Positions 21,501-35,739 of a stretch of DNA of 64,000 bases are shown one piece after another. Made by a program: the position numbers and the translations under genes. The DNA lies in the NCBI GenBank assembly GCA_022813625.1, contig JAKLMB010000020.1, positions 372,001 through 436,000 of the forward strand, written 5' to 3'. The notes below the pieces were generated by a model. The model ran no database searches, was not told where the DNA came from, and saw nothing but the letters and a program-made list of their open reading frames with translations. The stretch is from Aaosphaeria pasadenensis (taxonomy: Eukaryota > Ascomycota > Dothideomycetes > Pleosporales). Within the stretch, counting starts at the first letter, position 1. Every line of letters starts with the position of its first letter.

Positions 21501-24500
21501 AGTCCCTCTTTCGACCCTTCCCCTGGTGCGGTACTGACAGGCATAGTAAGGTAGCCATGGCCATGGCCGTGGCCGCGACACACATGGCCACGAGGATAGC
21601 AGCACCCGCACCCCTTTCAGATACCAGGGGCCTTGAGCATGCCATGTGCCTCCCCAGTGCGGGCAGTAGAGAGTACATACGGAGCACCTACATACATACC
21701 ACGTCCAGTAATCTGTAATTACAGAGCAGCCTGCCGGAATGTCAGGGTATTACAGTAGATACAGTGCATTGGAAACTAGGATGCTGCAAGTAGGATGCCG
21801 GGAGACTGGGGTGCTGTGAAAAGCGTCATGGGCCGGCGTGGACAACGGTTAAACTAGTCGCACCGCTCAGCCGTAGCCAAGGCGCCGCCTATCGAGACTC
21901 CACATTCAGAGGATGGTAACTGTGAATGAATTGGTGTGAATGGCATCCTCCCTTCATCATCTGCTCTCCCTCTTGCCTTGCCATCACTCTCCGTGCGCCC
22001 TCTAGGCCTGTGCATCCAAAGTAGTTCAGTGGACAGCGCACACTACCCTGCCGGTCACCTACTACCGAAGCTTCATGTTCCGATTATTGCGTACTGGACA
22101 TCGGTAGGTAAATTACTTGTTCCTGCAACCTTGATCTACTTACTGCGATTGCTTTGACTTTCCTTTTCTTCTATAGTCAAGTCCCTTCGTGCTGGGACTG
22201 GATGGAACCCCCCTTTACAACTGAGATGTTTTCTCTCCTACTCTAGCAGATGGCTCTAATCTATGGCTCAATGCGCCGAGTATTTGCATTGGTTTTGCTC
22301 TCACATAGATCCCGCGTCATCTCGAGCAAGGTAGGCAGCTCGTGCTTTTCTCCTCCACCCCCACCTTGTCCCACCCTACTCAACCCCATTCTCTCTCATG
22401 ACGCTTCTTAAGTTTGCCTTAATGGTTTAGATACATAGTATCAGGACATTTTAAGATATAATACGGTACGGTATAGCTCATCACCGTGTACAGTATAGTC
22501 ATTGTACTTGACCCTACTACATACACCGATAGACGCTTGGTCATTGCACAGTCCCTCAGAGCATCTGTGTGCATTGTCAGTCAGCCACATGTGTCCTATC
22601 ACGGCCCGTAAATCTACAGAATGCGCACTGGTCGCTGGCACCATACTGCTTCGTTTCTCGACTTAGTCTCATACCTTGGCCCACGGAGTCCGACCGTATC
22701 GCTACGAACGCACGTTGCCGTTACTCCCTCCAAGTGCAATTGCGTCAAGTCTGGCCTGTTCAACAGACTCAGCAGCCTCTCTCTGACCACCTGCCAGCCA
22801 AGGAACAAACTAGATCCGAAAGGAAAATGATGAATTGAAGGTGCCTGCATGTATCGTATGCTAGATGCAAACTACCTTGTATAATTTGCCTTTGGCCTGT
22901 CTCATCTCTGCCATTCTGGAGCAATGATCTGTTGCTCTCTTCTGGCCTAAGCTCTCACCTTCCCCTTGGTCGCGCACCGATCACCCCTTCTTTTGCCCAC
23001 AATTGATAAATGTTTTTCCTTCTGCAGGCCCTCAAATGGTACGACAGAGTCCATAAATCGTTATTTGGTAGGCTGTCAGTGTTCTGTTTGCTGTGCTGCG
23101 GTCACCGGGATCCGACATAGACCCGAGCGTACCTGATAAATCTGAGGCGTTAATGTATGTCAGCTTCTAGAAGATCTGACTATGATCATGGCTTGCTCAA
23201 CGCGCCTCAGCGTTTGCCAACGATCATCAATATTCGAATTGAACTGAAGTCTCCAGGGTTCTTCCCTATTAGAAAAAGGATTAAGGATTCTGTTTCCGGC
23301 AACGCTTAAGCGGTTACCCAACAGCGTATTACGGTAGTTAATTCAGGATATTGTGTAGATCCATTGCGTTTCATTTGACTCTCTGCATACTAACTGCGCG
23401 ATAATTGATTTTATTCTATTTTATCTCATGCTTTCTCGTTTTCCTGCAAGAGACTATACAAGATCTGCAGCTTGTCGTCTAGCTTCGCTTGGACTTCTTA
23501 GAAATCTTGCTCCGATCTCGTATGCATGGTTCGCTCATGGCCTCCAACGTCTGTTCAGTCATCACAACCTTACTGGCGTATGGTCAGAACAGTCAGTAAG
23601 AGACTATCTATGAGTTGGCATGCCCCCATGCACATAACACCGTCCAGTACACTCAACTTTTGGCGCTAAGCCTACCACCCCCAGATCGCCCATGTGGAGG
23701 GCAGCATGGGATCGCGATTTTGAGAAGACCGACCAGTGCACAGCCCACGGCCCGCATCCTGCCACTCTGACGCCCCGTTCGGAGTCTATTGCACCAATGG
23801 AGTGGAAGAACATGCCAAGGGTGAGGCAGCGCCATTGCCTTGGGAGCTCTTCTCGCCTCGAAACTTGGCCGCCGATCCAGTTTATCGTTGAAACGTGAGA
23901 TTGAGCGAGCGTTGTGTGTGCGCACACACACACGACATTCCGCTACTGGACGGACCTCGTGGCCCCAGACGTGAGTCTTGTTTGAGATTTCTACATGCAA
24001 GAATGGCTGACAATACCATTACACCCCCCGCCATAATTGCGCCAATAGTCCACGATGACTTTCAACGAGACAAACGAGACAGGGATTCAGCCTCGCCCTC
24101 GAAGCCGCCGATCAGAAGAGCCTCCTTGGAATGTTCTTCGCATCATCGATGAGGCTTTCTGTATGCGCCGCCAACGAACGAAAATCACAGTCGGGCAGAA
24201 GATCCCTCCCGATGAAGCAGCTGGCTGCGAATTCGGGCGTACATCTATCGTATGTACAAGGATGGAAATAATAGTCAAGATTGGTCATCTGATGATTTGC
24301 GTTCCAGCTTCTCCACTGAGTAGAAACATCACCACATCACCACCAAAGATGGGGCAAAACAGAATTCACCAACAACCCTAAGCACGATACCTGGATTATG
24401 GAAACTTCTTTTTTTCCTTCTAGAAGGATTCTAGCTCGTGGAGGCAAAGAACTGGTTGCTTCCTAAGATGATACTATGTCTGGACCATCACTTAGGCCTG

Positions 24501-26659
24501 CAAGTTTCGATCACCGAAAGACGAACGAGACCTATTTCGTCCCTTGAACCACATCACCACCCCGTGCCTCAGCAGAATAGGTGCATGTACCTTGCAGCAA
24601 CGACACCAAGTTCTAGTGTTTCATGTTCTGACAGAACCTTCTACCGGTACCTAGTGCCAACTTCTACACGTACATACACGTGCTTCGTTCATGATAGACC
24701 CACACTGGTTGTCAGGATACAGAGAATCGTTCACTGGGTTCATGCAGGAGTATGTTGGTTTCTTTCCATGGACACGATCTAGTCTTTCACCTCTGGTTGA
24801 TTCACTCAAGAAACTCTCCGTTGGTTTGTTCTAGCCGGTCGGAGGATTGAGGGGACTTTCTGCTCACCTCATTCGATCCTTTGTTTGAGAAAATGCATGT
24901 TCGACTTGACTTCCGATCGGAAGAGACTATGTCAAGCCATTCGGGCTATCGCCACTCCCACACTTATTCCAGAGGGATCTATGACGGAGCTTGATGGCTA
25001 TATTTACAACCACTAGCCCCAAGACCGATCGCTTGAGCAAGTGACTTACCTCCGCTCTGTAAGGCCTTCCGCGCGATGATGCGCTCCCACTGTGGACTGA
25101 TCTATACGTGAGGCAGTGCCCTTAGATTTTGATAGCAAAATCCGTAAAGAGCGTTGAAAAAGGCGCCCCACGTGGTGAAGCGCCTTTCGTATAGTCAAGT
25201 TCTTGTCGCGAACAAGAGTAGGCTACCTCGGTCGACATAGAACAGGCACGTTGCTCCGTCAGGCGTCCAGGACCCTCTACATAGAACGGCGGGCCATTCC
25301 GGCAAGTTCTGCGAACCCTGAAGTTCAACGGCGCTTTCGCTGGGAGGAGTGCCGCACGCTAGAGTGGCTTACCACAAGCACCGGCGTAATGGACATCTGC
25401 TGTCTAAACGATGCGACCGGCAGCTACCTTCGCCATGGCGATGGGTATCTTGCATACACTTAATTACTCTCTTAGTTTCGGGACGGCTGTGCCCCCCCAG
25501 GAAAGTTTCAACCCCAGCGCGGAAAGGCCTCTTGAAGAATTGTTTTTAATATAGCCGCCAGGACTGCGAAAGACAAGGGGACCGGCATCATCTTCCGGAG
25601 GAGTATTAACAAGGTCTGAGATTTCCAATTACTGCATTTCGACACTATCTAATCCTTTCTGGCAATTTTCGAGGGCGCGACAAGCAGCCGCCGCCTGGCA
25701 ACACGTGTGTTTGCATTTAGCCAGTAGCTCCCATCTTGGCCTACTATATCCCTCGTGCTACGCGAGAGATGATGGGTGAGGGGAGGGGAGCCACGAGGGC
25801 GTAAGAATGTTCGGGCCCCAGGCTGCGCGCAACTTTGGGGATTCGAAGCAAGCCCAGTTTGAGATACGCCCGATTTGGTGCAATTCCAAATTCTCCCAAG
25901 ACGGCGTCATCTATCGTGATGATCGGGCACGAGGCAGATAATACTTTGCTGCAATTGCATCTGGCGACTCTGCCTTTCTCTACGATCATTGCGGTTGGTA
26001 AGTAAGCACTTCGAATATGGCGGTATGCTGTGGAGAGTGGGCCAGTAGTTGCTAGTTAGTATAGAGATCTATTCTAGGACCTGTGGCCTATATCTGAAGA
26101 AACTCAAATGATGTTTGAAAATAGAAACAGGATGAAATAGTCGGGTTTGCAAGGCTGTGGAGAAGGTGACTAGTTACTTAACTGTTCTCGAGGGCAGCGA
26201 ATCAGCCTCGCGCTTCCACATAGGGATTAGCGGGTTATTAAGGTGATTGCCGGATGCGGTAAGACCGAGACACGCCAAACCTCTGGGGGCAGGATTTCCA
26301 GGTGGACGTTACGTTGTACTCAACGGCCGTTCAGCTACCGCATCATCATCATCTCTTCCAACCCATCGACATCATCATCGCACGACACAACACGATACAC
26401 CATCTACTTCCATCATCGGCCCATTTGCGGCACTTCCGGATTTACCCACAGTACACGCGATCAGGTCCATTTCCCCAACCGGAGAGGCCTTGAGTGACAA
26501 CCGTAACCCCGTCCCGAACGCGTGGCTGTCGCTACCCCACGCCCTTGCTGTAATATCCAACGTCCCTATCGGTTGACTGCACGCCGTGGATCTCTACTGG
26601 CGACCGGCCTTGCGTGGTCCGTCGTCACGTTGTAGCACTCGACTTCCGTCTCTCTCAAT
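18536..26659. other. 8.1 kb gene-poor region with low-complexity tracts
   Basis: No frame longer than about 140 codons and none with a recognisable domain on either strand. Visible structure: GATG-rich degenerate repeats (about 19055-19195), alternating purine/pyrimidine TGTGTG tracts (about 19245-19275), a CCCAT-rich pyrimidine tract (about 19800-19895), a CA/TG run (about 23920-23935), and a hairpin at 25159-25187. It may hold the long 5' leader and promoter of the Myb-like gene and non-coding transcripts. Confidence 0.5.
25159..25187. repeat. Hairpin enclosing a CCACGTGG palindrome
   Basis: Perfect 8 bp arms AAAGGCGC (25159-25166) and GCGCCTTT (25180-25187) enclose a second palindrome, CCACGTGG (25169-25176), which contains a CACGTG E-box. 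It could be a bHLH binding site or a structured transcript element; no function is shown. Confidence 0.5.
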
Positions 26660-27903
26660 ATGAGATTCAACATTTTCCACATCCTGGGTGATGTGTCGCA
26701 TACCACATCCAAGCTGATCTTGATATGGGCTATCCACTCCAACAGCAGTGCTGAGGGTAAAGCATCTCTTCGGTCTTGATATCAGGTCAAGCTAATACAA
26801 CATACAGGTGTATCCCTCATCACACAAGCTCTCTATGCTCTCGTCTTTTGCACACGCTATCTGGATATCTTCAGGGTTTCGGCCACCGCGGACTGGGAGC
26901 ACACGTGGAACTTTTCGCTCAAAGTAAGACAACTAGGGAAAGCTTACATCATGACCAAATGCTGATTCATCAAAGATATTCTATGTCGCCTCCTCACTGT
27001 ACATCATCTTTCTTATGACAAGCGTATACGCGCGTACACGCGAGCGAGAAAAGGCATGGAAGTTCGGTTTATACTGTCTGCTTGGTAGCCTCGTTGTGGC
27101 CCCGATCTGGTTCTTGATATTCAAAAAGTGGGTCATTGGACACAACGGCTTCTTAAAGGTAGGTCTACTAGGAACTTGGATTTTGGACTATGGACTGACA
27201 AGAGCAGATACTTTGGGTCTTCTCTGAGATCCTCGAATCCGTCTGTGTGATTCCCCAACTCCTCTTGCTTCGTCAAACCACCGTTCCTACCGTGCTCGAC
27301 TCTTTCTATCTCGTCACGCTCGGCACTTACCGCTTGCTTTATTGTTTGAACTGGATCGTTCGTGGCGCGAAGGAAGATGGATATGTTGACCCGACGTCAT
27401 GGGTTTGGGGTACAATTCAGACGGCTCTCATGATCGACTTCGCTTGGGTGTACTGGACCCGTCAACGCGTGAAGCTACGACACGGAGGTGTCGTTGACTC
27501 AGAGGACCTGGGACGTGGATGGCTGGTTGGACGGTTTGTCGGCAGAAAGAGTGTTGACTTTGATTACGACGAGGAGGCAGACGTGCCGCGGGCAAATCGT
27601 GAGCCCGAAAGGCCCAAGAACCAATGGGGTAGGCGGGGAATTTCCGTATCTGCAGACGAGGGAGTTCTGGAACAAGAATCGGCGCCAAGGCGTAAGGCAA
27701 CGGACAATGGACCCGTTGACCCAGAGAGCCAGCCATTGGCTGACCCAGATGCCTTTGAGGACGAGAGCAGTGATGAGGATGCACCACCCGCAGCTCTTCG
27801 GCAGAATGCTTCATCCAGCCATGAGAGTGGTGTTCGAGGAGGAGACGAGTGGACGGACGATGTCGACGAAGATGCCCACGAACATGGCATCTCCACAAAA
27901 TAG
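26660..27903 (+). CDS. KDEL receptor (ERD2)-like membrane protein with long acidic tail
   Basis: Four exons: 26660-26756, 26808-26923, 26976-27158 and 27208-27903; 363 aa. Residues 1 to about 220 match ERD2: FHILGDVSH at the N-terminus, ALVFCTRYLDIF, ILWVFSEILESVCVIPQL and GTYRLLYCLNWIVR, with seven hydrophobic segments. ERD2 proteins return H/KDEL-tagged ER proteins from the Golgi in COPI vesicles. Typical members are about 210-220 aa and end soon after TM7; this one adds about 140 residues, rich in Asp, Glu, Ser and Pro, with no transmembrane segment. The last three exons share one conserved frame, so the tail is not an annotation artefact. It may be an ERD2 paralogue rather than the main receptor. 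Confidence 0.85.
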
Positions 27904-30900
27904 ATTTGTTAGTGGACACGAAACAGTTCAGTCCTTTTCCAGCTCACAACATTGGAGTTTTTCCATCTCAATCAAATTCATTGCATAACAAGAATCCAGA
28001 ATTTCATGATCTCCTTTTCTTCGACATCAAACCCAGGCTGTCCATCAAATCCCTCCTTTAGAAGCAAGTTACTCGGTCATTTTCGGGTTGACGCCTTTCG
28101 CACGCATGTTTCAACTCATTACTACCCCTAGGCGAGGCTAGATTGAAGCGGGTAGATATCCTTCACCACGAATGCTATCACTGACGCTTACCCTCTCAAC
28201 AGGAAGAGATGTTGGTCCTAGCACGCCACAGTGGTCTCTTCGATCCGAATATGGTCAATACACTGTAATACTGTGCCAATTAGGCTGTGATAATGGACAT
28301 CAATTTGACCCACTGTGTAATCTGTCCAGAAGATGGTGAGAACTCTATACGAAAAGAAAGGGCGGTGTAGACAAGGTTGAGAAACAAGATTTCAAGAACA
28401 GATACGGTGAACATGCAATGTGGCTGTTACTGAAACGACACTCAACTCCAACGCCGAGTTGATCTCTTCTTCATGAGGATTAACAGTTCGAGATCTCGAG
28501 ATCTACTACGGTACATCGGCAGGAGGGCTTTAGCGTACGCCGTAGATTTTCCTCGAGGACAGACTCCTCGGAGGATCATGAAGATAGTTTGCTGGGGCGA
28601 TGACGACGCAGGCAGCGACGGAAGGATCGCGCGAGCTCCCGTCTGCCCACAATCGTATTCCTCCATCCTTCGTGTCAACTTTGTTTGCGTGCGGGCAGGC
28701 AGTTCTCGTACCCGGCCGTGCGATAATGTCGATGGGACGATCACCTTGCTGCTCGTAAACTAAGTCTCTCCACCCACCTCCTCATTACGCCGACCGTTCA
28801 GCGAATAACACCGTTGATTGTGGCTTTCGCTAGGGATTCAATCGCTGTGTGCATGGACGTTATACTACCAAGTGCCCTTTTGAGCGGGCAGTACGGGGCT
28901 TCTCCATGTTGAACTTGATGTTCCAGGTTTTAGAGGGGAGCTAGCAAACGGTATGGACATGATTCAGCAGCATGCGGGCACTACTCTCAACCACATCTGG
29001 ATGCACATGTACATACAGTAACTTATTTGCATTTCCCTACTGTACGCCATATGCACTCTACGCTGTTGACAGGCAGGCGACGAAGGATTAATTGCCGAAA
29101 TGCACAGGGCTCCGAGGTGACAGTTCATGCCGTAGTCTCGTTTTTCTTGAGGTCGGCGACGCGAGGAGTATGATTTTGGTTAAGGACACTGTATGTATCC
29201 GATGTCGACTTGCAGCTTTACGAACTGGTATCTGCGGCTCTGTGGGTGGGACTTATCTGTTTCCGCTTCGCATGGCATGGGGAATGACGGTTTCGCCATC
29301 GCCACTCTTTGGCGCAGAGTAGCACGCCTATTGGCAATTTGAAAAGCATTGTTACGATCTGCACTTGCATGGCCGACCGAGCAGAACATGCGGTCGTGCA
29401 TACTGTGTAGGTGTTGCAATTTGATTCCACCTCTCGACCACGAGGAGCAGTGCGACTAGGAATCGTTTAATTTGAATTGCAAGGGCATGTCGGAACTGAG
29501 CAGTCCCCCCTCTGCTTATCCCGCACGCTGTTCGACCCTCGACCCGATGCAGTGGAACACTCTCAGCTGCCCTTGAAGTACGGGTGACAAAGTAACCCCA
29601 TTAGGACTCGAAGACATGCATGCTGGACGATACAGAACCTGTTGAAGGTGAAAAGCAAGGAAGTTGGAAGGGTTTTGGTGCACTCGTGTCTGGCCCGCGG
29701 TCTGATTCCCAAGCACAGCACCCATCACAGTTTAGCGGTCCATTTCCGCGGTGCTGCTCTCTCTCGAATGGGGGAAAGTTACTTGTGTGATTATGGCTGG
29801 AAAGGTATATGCTGGGTTGGCTGCAACTTGGCCATGTGAGAGCGGCATCCCCGTAAACCACTACGTTCACATTCGGGAGGTAATCGCAAGTACTGAGTCT
29901 GTACCCCCCATGCCGCTATCCGTCGCTTCGAGCTCAGCTACCCAGAACTCTGAACGTCTGCATGCGTGTGTGCGTGTATGTATGCATGCTACTTGTCAAT
30001 TCAGGTGAGATCATCTGTAGCAATCTTGTTTTGTCCCTTTTGGACGCGGATTTTTTCCAGCTTCAACTGGGTTGCACGTGGGTGGTCTGAGCTGGTCGCC
30101 CAAGGTTGAGTACGAGATGGTCAACGAATTATAGGCCCATACCATACGAGTTACCGTACAATACCATACTATCCATGCGGAGCAGAGGGGGTTCGCAGAG
30201 AGTCAAATCACAGAAACGGGCTACAACCGTTTTTGACGCGCGAAGCAGCTCTGAACTTGAGCTTGAACTTGAACTTGGGGAGATTCTCCCGTCTTACTCT
30301 GCGATCGATCGCTCAACACTTACCAGCGTCACCCCCTTTCGGCGCCTTCCCCTCCCTCGGATCGGGATTGCATCCACGCCAAGCCATACCCGCTTCGCTG
30401 TCTCCAGTATCTTGATCCTGAGGTCGGCAGATACGTGATAACTATGGTGGTTGTATGTGCACACGTCGAATTATGGAAGGTCGGAACCCTTAGATTTGCG
30501 CCACGAGTCGGTCAGGACGGGGTGCACCCGCTATCGATTTCCCCCATCGCTTAGGCGGCCACTCTCCAAGGGTTCAAGTGTACTTGTAACATGATAGTCT
30601 GTCTTTTATTTCCCGGGACGTTCGCCATCGCACAGCTTGTCTCCCGAGGAAGATACCCACTGGCCTACACGAGGTCCCCCCAGATGGTGGTGAGTGGGAA
30701 CCTCTCTTCTCCTCCCGGGCCGAGTTGCAGAGGACTTGTTCACACTTGCAGGCCATCTAGGTAATCATACAAAACATTCCCCACACAGTTCCATAACGAG
30801 AACAATTGCGGGACCATTTCACAGGCTAATTCGTACGAAGGAAATTCGACATACATGGAGGATTCATAGGACCCTCTATTGGACAAGGGACTGAATACAC

Positions 30901-32700
30901 ATCTATAATTTTGGTTAATTATGGAACTTATCTCTTCCGGATACGTTTTCTGTTCGGCGAGTTTAATATACGATTTCACACGAATCGAATCCTTTCTCGT
31001 ACCTGCGTACAGTGCGAGTACAATTAAGGTATCGTGTTCTCCACTCTGTCGTTGACACTAATAATCACGACGGCGACCACTGTGATAACGGTGATTATGA
31101 CGACAGAGGCCTTGCGCGTGGCCTTCGCTGTAATCCTCGCTCCGATGCACATCGCGGGACTGATTCCCGTCGACCATCAAGCATGCCGCCCAGCACAGAC
31201 AGACGGGCTGGCAACTTGGCCATCTGCTTAGTATGGTAGCACAAATGGACGGATTTGCAACGGCGCGAGGCGGGTAAAGTGCTGACAGGATTGTCATCAA
31301 TGCCTTCTAGCGTCCTTCTAGAAGGCGGACAGTTCAATTCACGTATTACCACACAGCTCCGTTGCCTTCTTTTTGTGTCCAGTGACCTCCCGTTGTGTAA
31401 CCCCGAGATGCAGCTGGAGACGACCTTCCCAGACGCAGTGAGCACGCGCAATATGTACAGCAAACGATGCGCGGCCAGGGGGAGGGGCCAAAACCACGCG
31501 CGGTACATACCGAATCTCTGCTGAAGTCGCCCTTCTGGCCTTCCATTGGATCCTGCACCTCCAAGGCCTCCCCGGTGCGTACTTGTGGGGAGATTCCCAT
31601 TGGGTATGTCTCACGCAATGTGGTGTGTGTGTTGGGCGGGACGCGGTTTTGAGGCCGGAGTGCAGTTCGCCGTGAACGGCTGTCACCTCGCAAGATGCGA
31701 TGCGGATGCGGATGCGCGAGCTTGATATTGCTGGGTGCTGTCGATATCACAGATACATTAAAACGCATCATCTATCGACTTATTTTGGTCCCGACCCAAC
31801 CAGAAAGAACCTCGTACCCATTCGGAGGGTACTCGGCCATGTCCGATCCTGCAGTCGCGATATCGCTGGGGTTTCGATTGGCAATAACCTTCTCTCGCTC
31901 TCTCCAAAGTGTGAACGAGGGTGGTTACGAGGGAGGATGAATGAGGTCATGCAGATGCACGGCGCAATAGGTCCGATAATGATTCCTACTGCCACCCTCC
32001 ACCCCCCCGATGCTGCTGCTCCTGCTACTGCTGCGTGCGAACGACGCTGAGGTGAGCCTTGCATATCGGCGGACCAGCTACCCTCAGCAGTATGTACAAT
32101 GCACAGGGGAGGCCACTTGCTCACTGAGATGGTCATCTGAGCGGAGGTGTGATGTCCCTCGAATTGCTCCACGTTTTTCTTCCAACAACGACCGTCGCGT
32201 GGCAAAATAGCTTCCGTTTCGCTTCCGCACTTAATAATCCGCCGAAGCGACATTCATTCGGCATTCAAACAGCCATCCCAGTCAATCTATTCTATTACCC
32301 CAGCTCTCATCTTGATTATCGAGCGTAGACTTGCGCATGCAGTGTTTCACCATCTTCGTTGAGTCGGCACCAACGCTCGTGGCATCTGAGCGAAGCGCTA
32401 GCTCGATCGAGAGGGTGTGACAGTCTCGGGGTGATATTGATGAGCTCATGGATACACACAATCAGTGCGACTGGATGACATGACATGATGTTGCACAAAC
32501 CAGCCCTCCGTCATGAGATGTCACGACTGTGCCGTGGCTTCCTGAGGCGCTCCTGTCGCCTTTTCTGGGCAGTGAACACGATGTGATTGTGCCATGTCTG
32601 TATGCATTATGCAGCGGACTGGTAGACGAGGTTTCATTCTGAAAACAGCTGTACTACCCATATAGATAAGGAATACGATACTATCATCTTGGAGTCCCTT
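27904..32700. other. 4.8 kb gene-poor region
   Basis: Many short frames on both strands, none longer than about 160 codons and none recognisable. Base composition looks like the flanking regions. The left end presumably holds the 3' UTR of the ERD2-like gene. I see no mobile element ends or RNA genes. Confidence 0.45.
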
Positions 32701-33571
32701 TACTGGTCAGTCAATTGGTATGCAGAGTTTGCCGAGAACTTCGGAAGCAAATTGTTAGGGGCTCATGTTTGCTTGGAAAGAACACAGAAAGTTCTAGTCC
32801 TCTAGGGATCGTGAAGTATGGTCCTGTAATTAACATATCGATGTACGAGTAGATCTACTCCTACATAATTTAACACTGATTCATAATGGTCTTTCATTTG
32901 TCTTTCATAATTCCAACCTAGCTCTCCTTCTTTTGAATGGTTGGGTTGGTTTGAGTTTCAGAAAAGTCTCATTGTGACATTGCCTGCAGCTTGACCGATG
33001 CTTTCATACAAGCATGGCGAGAACGGTCCGCGGAGGTTTGAATTGAAGGAGGGTTTGACAGACATGAGTCTACGAGGTCTCATTTTACTTCAGGCAAAGA
33101 AATGATCAAGTGTAGAGATTAATGATTCAGCACCAATATCTACCTTTATGAAATAGAACCGGTGACTTCAAGATCAGTCGCTTTTTTCAAAGAGCTTTTA
33201 ATGAATTACTTCACAAATTTATTGTAGTCAGTGAAATTCAAGGTCGGTGTTTAATTCGTAATTTTGTCAAGACGATCGACTCAGGATAGGTCATGAATCG
33301 GTTCGATGTGATCTTAGCAGCTGTCGGGACTCGAAATGACTTCCGTCAATGGTTTTCTTCTTGATAGTATGGTTCTCACTTTATTTCCTACAGTAGTACT
33401 TAGATATACGCGCGAACTTGAACCACGTTCTTCATGTGGTGTTGTTCAGGTGCTACTTTATCAAGTTTATACTTTAATCAAGGATTCTATTTCTACGCAA
33501 AACAACCTTTGAATATAATACGGGGAAGCTCGAAAGACAATATACCTGCATCATAATTCTCGAAGAAACGT

Positions 33572-33605
33572 AATGGTTAAAAAGGTTAAAAAGGTTAAAA
33601 AGGTT
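33572..33605 (+). repeat. Short 9-bp tandem repeat
   Basis: The unit GGTTAAAAA is repeated three times, followed by a partial copy (GGTTCAAAG). Non-coding. Confidence 0.8.
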
Positions 33606-35739
33606 CAAAGTCAGTTTAATGTTGATGGAAGTTCAACTTGGCCGTACTTGATCGATTCCTGGGTGTTTTCTGCTTGAATGCGACTTTATTTTACCATTTG
33701 TATGACCAATAGGAGTGAAGACTCCCGGAGAACGTTTTGATTTAGAGTTCAATTAAGGTGAGAAAAAATGCTTGCTACTGCTGATACTGTTATTCTATTC
33801 TCGGGAAACAGTTTGTCAGTCGCGAGGTAGTTTACTCATCTTACACGCGTTACACTGGACATTGTAAAGTGAACCGTTGTGAAGAGTATTTTAAAGTCTC
33901 CGGTTGATCAAAAAAAGGCGTAGATCACCCAATCTAGGCTGTCAAAACTCCGAGAATTAGGTGTATTGTTTTCTGTTCGGACTTTGAACTTAAACATGGT
34001 TCCTTGTGTTTGGCCCACACATTGTGCTCGCGCAACGAGACGTAAGAAACAGGAGGTAAGTCAAATGGTAAACTAGACATTCGACAGCTATAACATTGTC
34101 ACAGAACAGGCTGAATTTGAACTAAGATAAGCCCCCAGTGAAGTTAACTTCCAGATGATGCACGCCATCTTTACACTATGCCAGCCCCTGTGCGTCTACC
34201 TTTGACTTTTCGAGAATGGAGTCCGGTACGGAGCCTACTAGTCGCACCGGGCCATCGTGTTCTCTTCCCAGTGGTTCTCTGTTCACTTCATAAGCGAGGA
34301 GCACCTCGGAGAACGAAACCTTTTCGAGAGGAAGATCGTCCTGGTGTCGATCGACAGGAACACTTACAAAGTTTTCTGATACTAGGTCCTTCTGTTACCC
34401 AAGCGAAGGGCTAGATGCAGAAGCGCATCGAATGGCGTAACGTACGTGAACCAGTGGGGTGTAGTTGACTACTGATTAGTCAAGAAGATTTTCCTGTTAG
34501 GAGAGGCATGATGCTCCAAGGACAAGTGCTACCATACGGAGAGCGGGGATGGCAAAGAAGCGTGTTTTTTTGTTGGAATTCTCTTGACCAGTTCTGTAGT
34601 TTTGCAACGAGTTGAACACCAACAAACCTTCTTAGAGGATCCATACAATTAAGTTGATAGATTGCATACATGGCAGCAGGACGATGAGGTCCACTCAAAC
34701 ATAAAACATCCGTTAATGTAGGAACAGAATATGTCCTGACAAGAGTGTGCAAAATCATGCCAGGTAAAAAGCGAAGAAAACAAACCAAGTATGGGCCCGT
34801 CAGTACTATACCACTTACGAAGACCTTGTTACTTGCCTTTAAAGCCTTGATATTTTTATTTTGACTCATATAATTGTACATTCCCGTTGGCATTTCAAGT
34901 ATGGCTATAGGCGGATCATTGCGTTTCACAGCCTCCGGTGCCAATCCAACGAAGCAGCACGATACTCCGCTGATCGGTTCTGTAAGGTATGAGGCCTCCT
35001 AATATATACTCTACCAGAGCGAGATCGCGGGGCCATCATGATATCTTAAACTGGTCAACATGTACCCTAGGACAGAAAGTCCAGATATAGACGATGGACG
35101 AAGTTAGCAGATGGTTATTTTGACGTGCTTACTTGAACATCCATTTATTCTATTTCACATGAACAGATCCTGTATCCATGGTTTGAAGCAGATGTTCTTC
35201 TGTATAGTACGTGTTGAGAAGATGTACTATATGGTTGGGAGATATGATCCTTGTGCTGCCGATGACACTGCTCGTTGCTTAAGATCTTCGCCAGTCATCG
35301 GCGAAATTTCAAGACGATTGTTTGATCTCCGTGGTTTGTCAACCTTGTACTCGCTGACTGTTAATGTCCGGCATGCAGAGGTGGCTACATGCTAATGCTA
35401 CGAGCCTGTCGTATAAGGATGAGATCAATCGCTGGTTGGAAAACCGTGCCTTCTTTAGTTAGATCTACCAGCGCATTGTTAGCTCCGAACACCAAACGAA
35501 AAACCGAATATCCCGAGATTGAAAGCCCAGGCTCCCATCATTCTTGCCCTCTTCTTTATCCGAAACTGTTGTCATCCGAGTTTCTTCTTCAAACGCCAAA
35601 ATCGGTCGCACAAAACCTGTTTGTTATTAGCTTTTAACTGTGTAGACAGAAGGAAGTGATCAATACAAGAGAAGATGATAGTTTTGGGACAGTTTTCGCT
35701 AACAATAAGAATACGAAGAGATGCTGAGTTTAGAGCAAG

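Noticed and set aside
31095..32253. Several 110-157 codon overlapping frames
   Set aside because: All frames on both strands are open for similar lengths, as expected by chance in G+C-rich sequence; no motif found.
34480..34944. 154-codon minus-strand frame that reads fairly smoothly at its start
   Set aside because: No recognisable family, a low-complexity end, and no convincing splice partners. It lies in the AT-rich island and may be a remnant, but I cannot support a gene.
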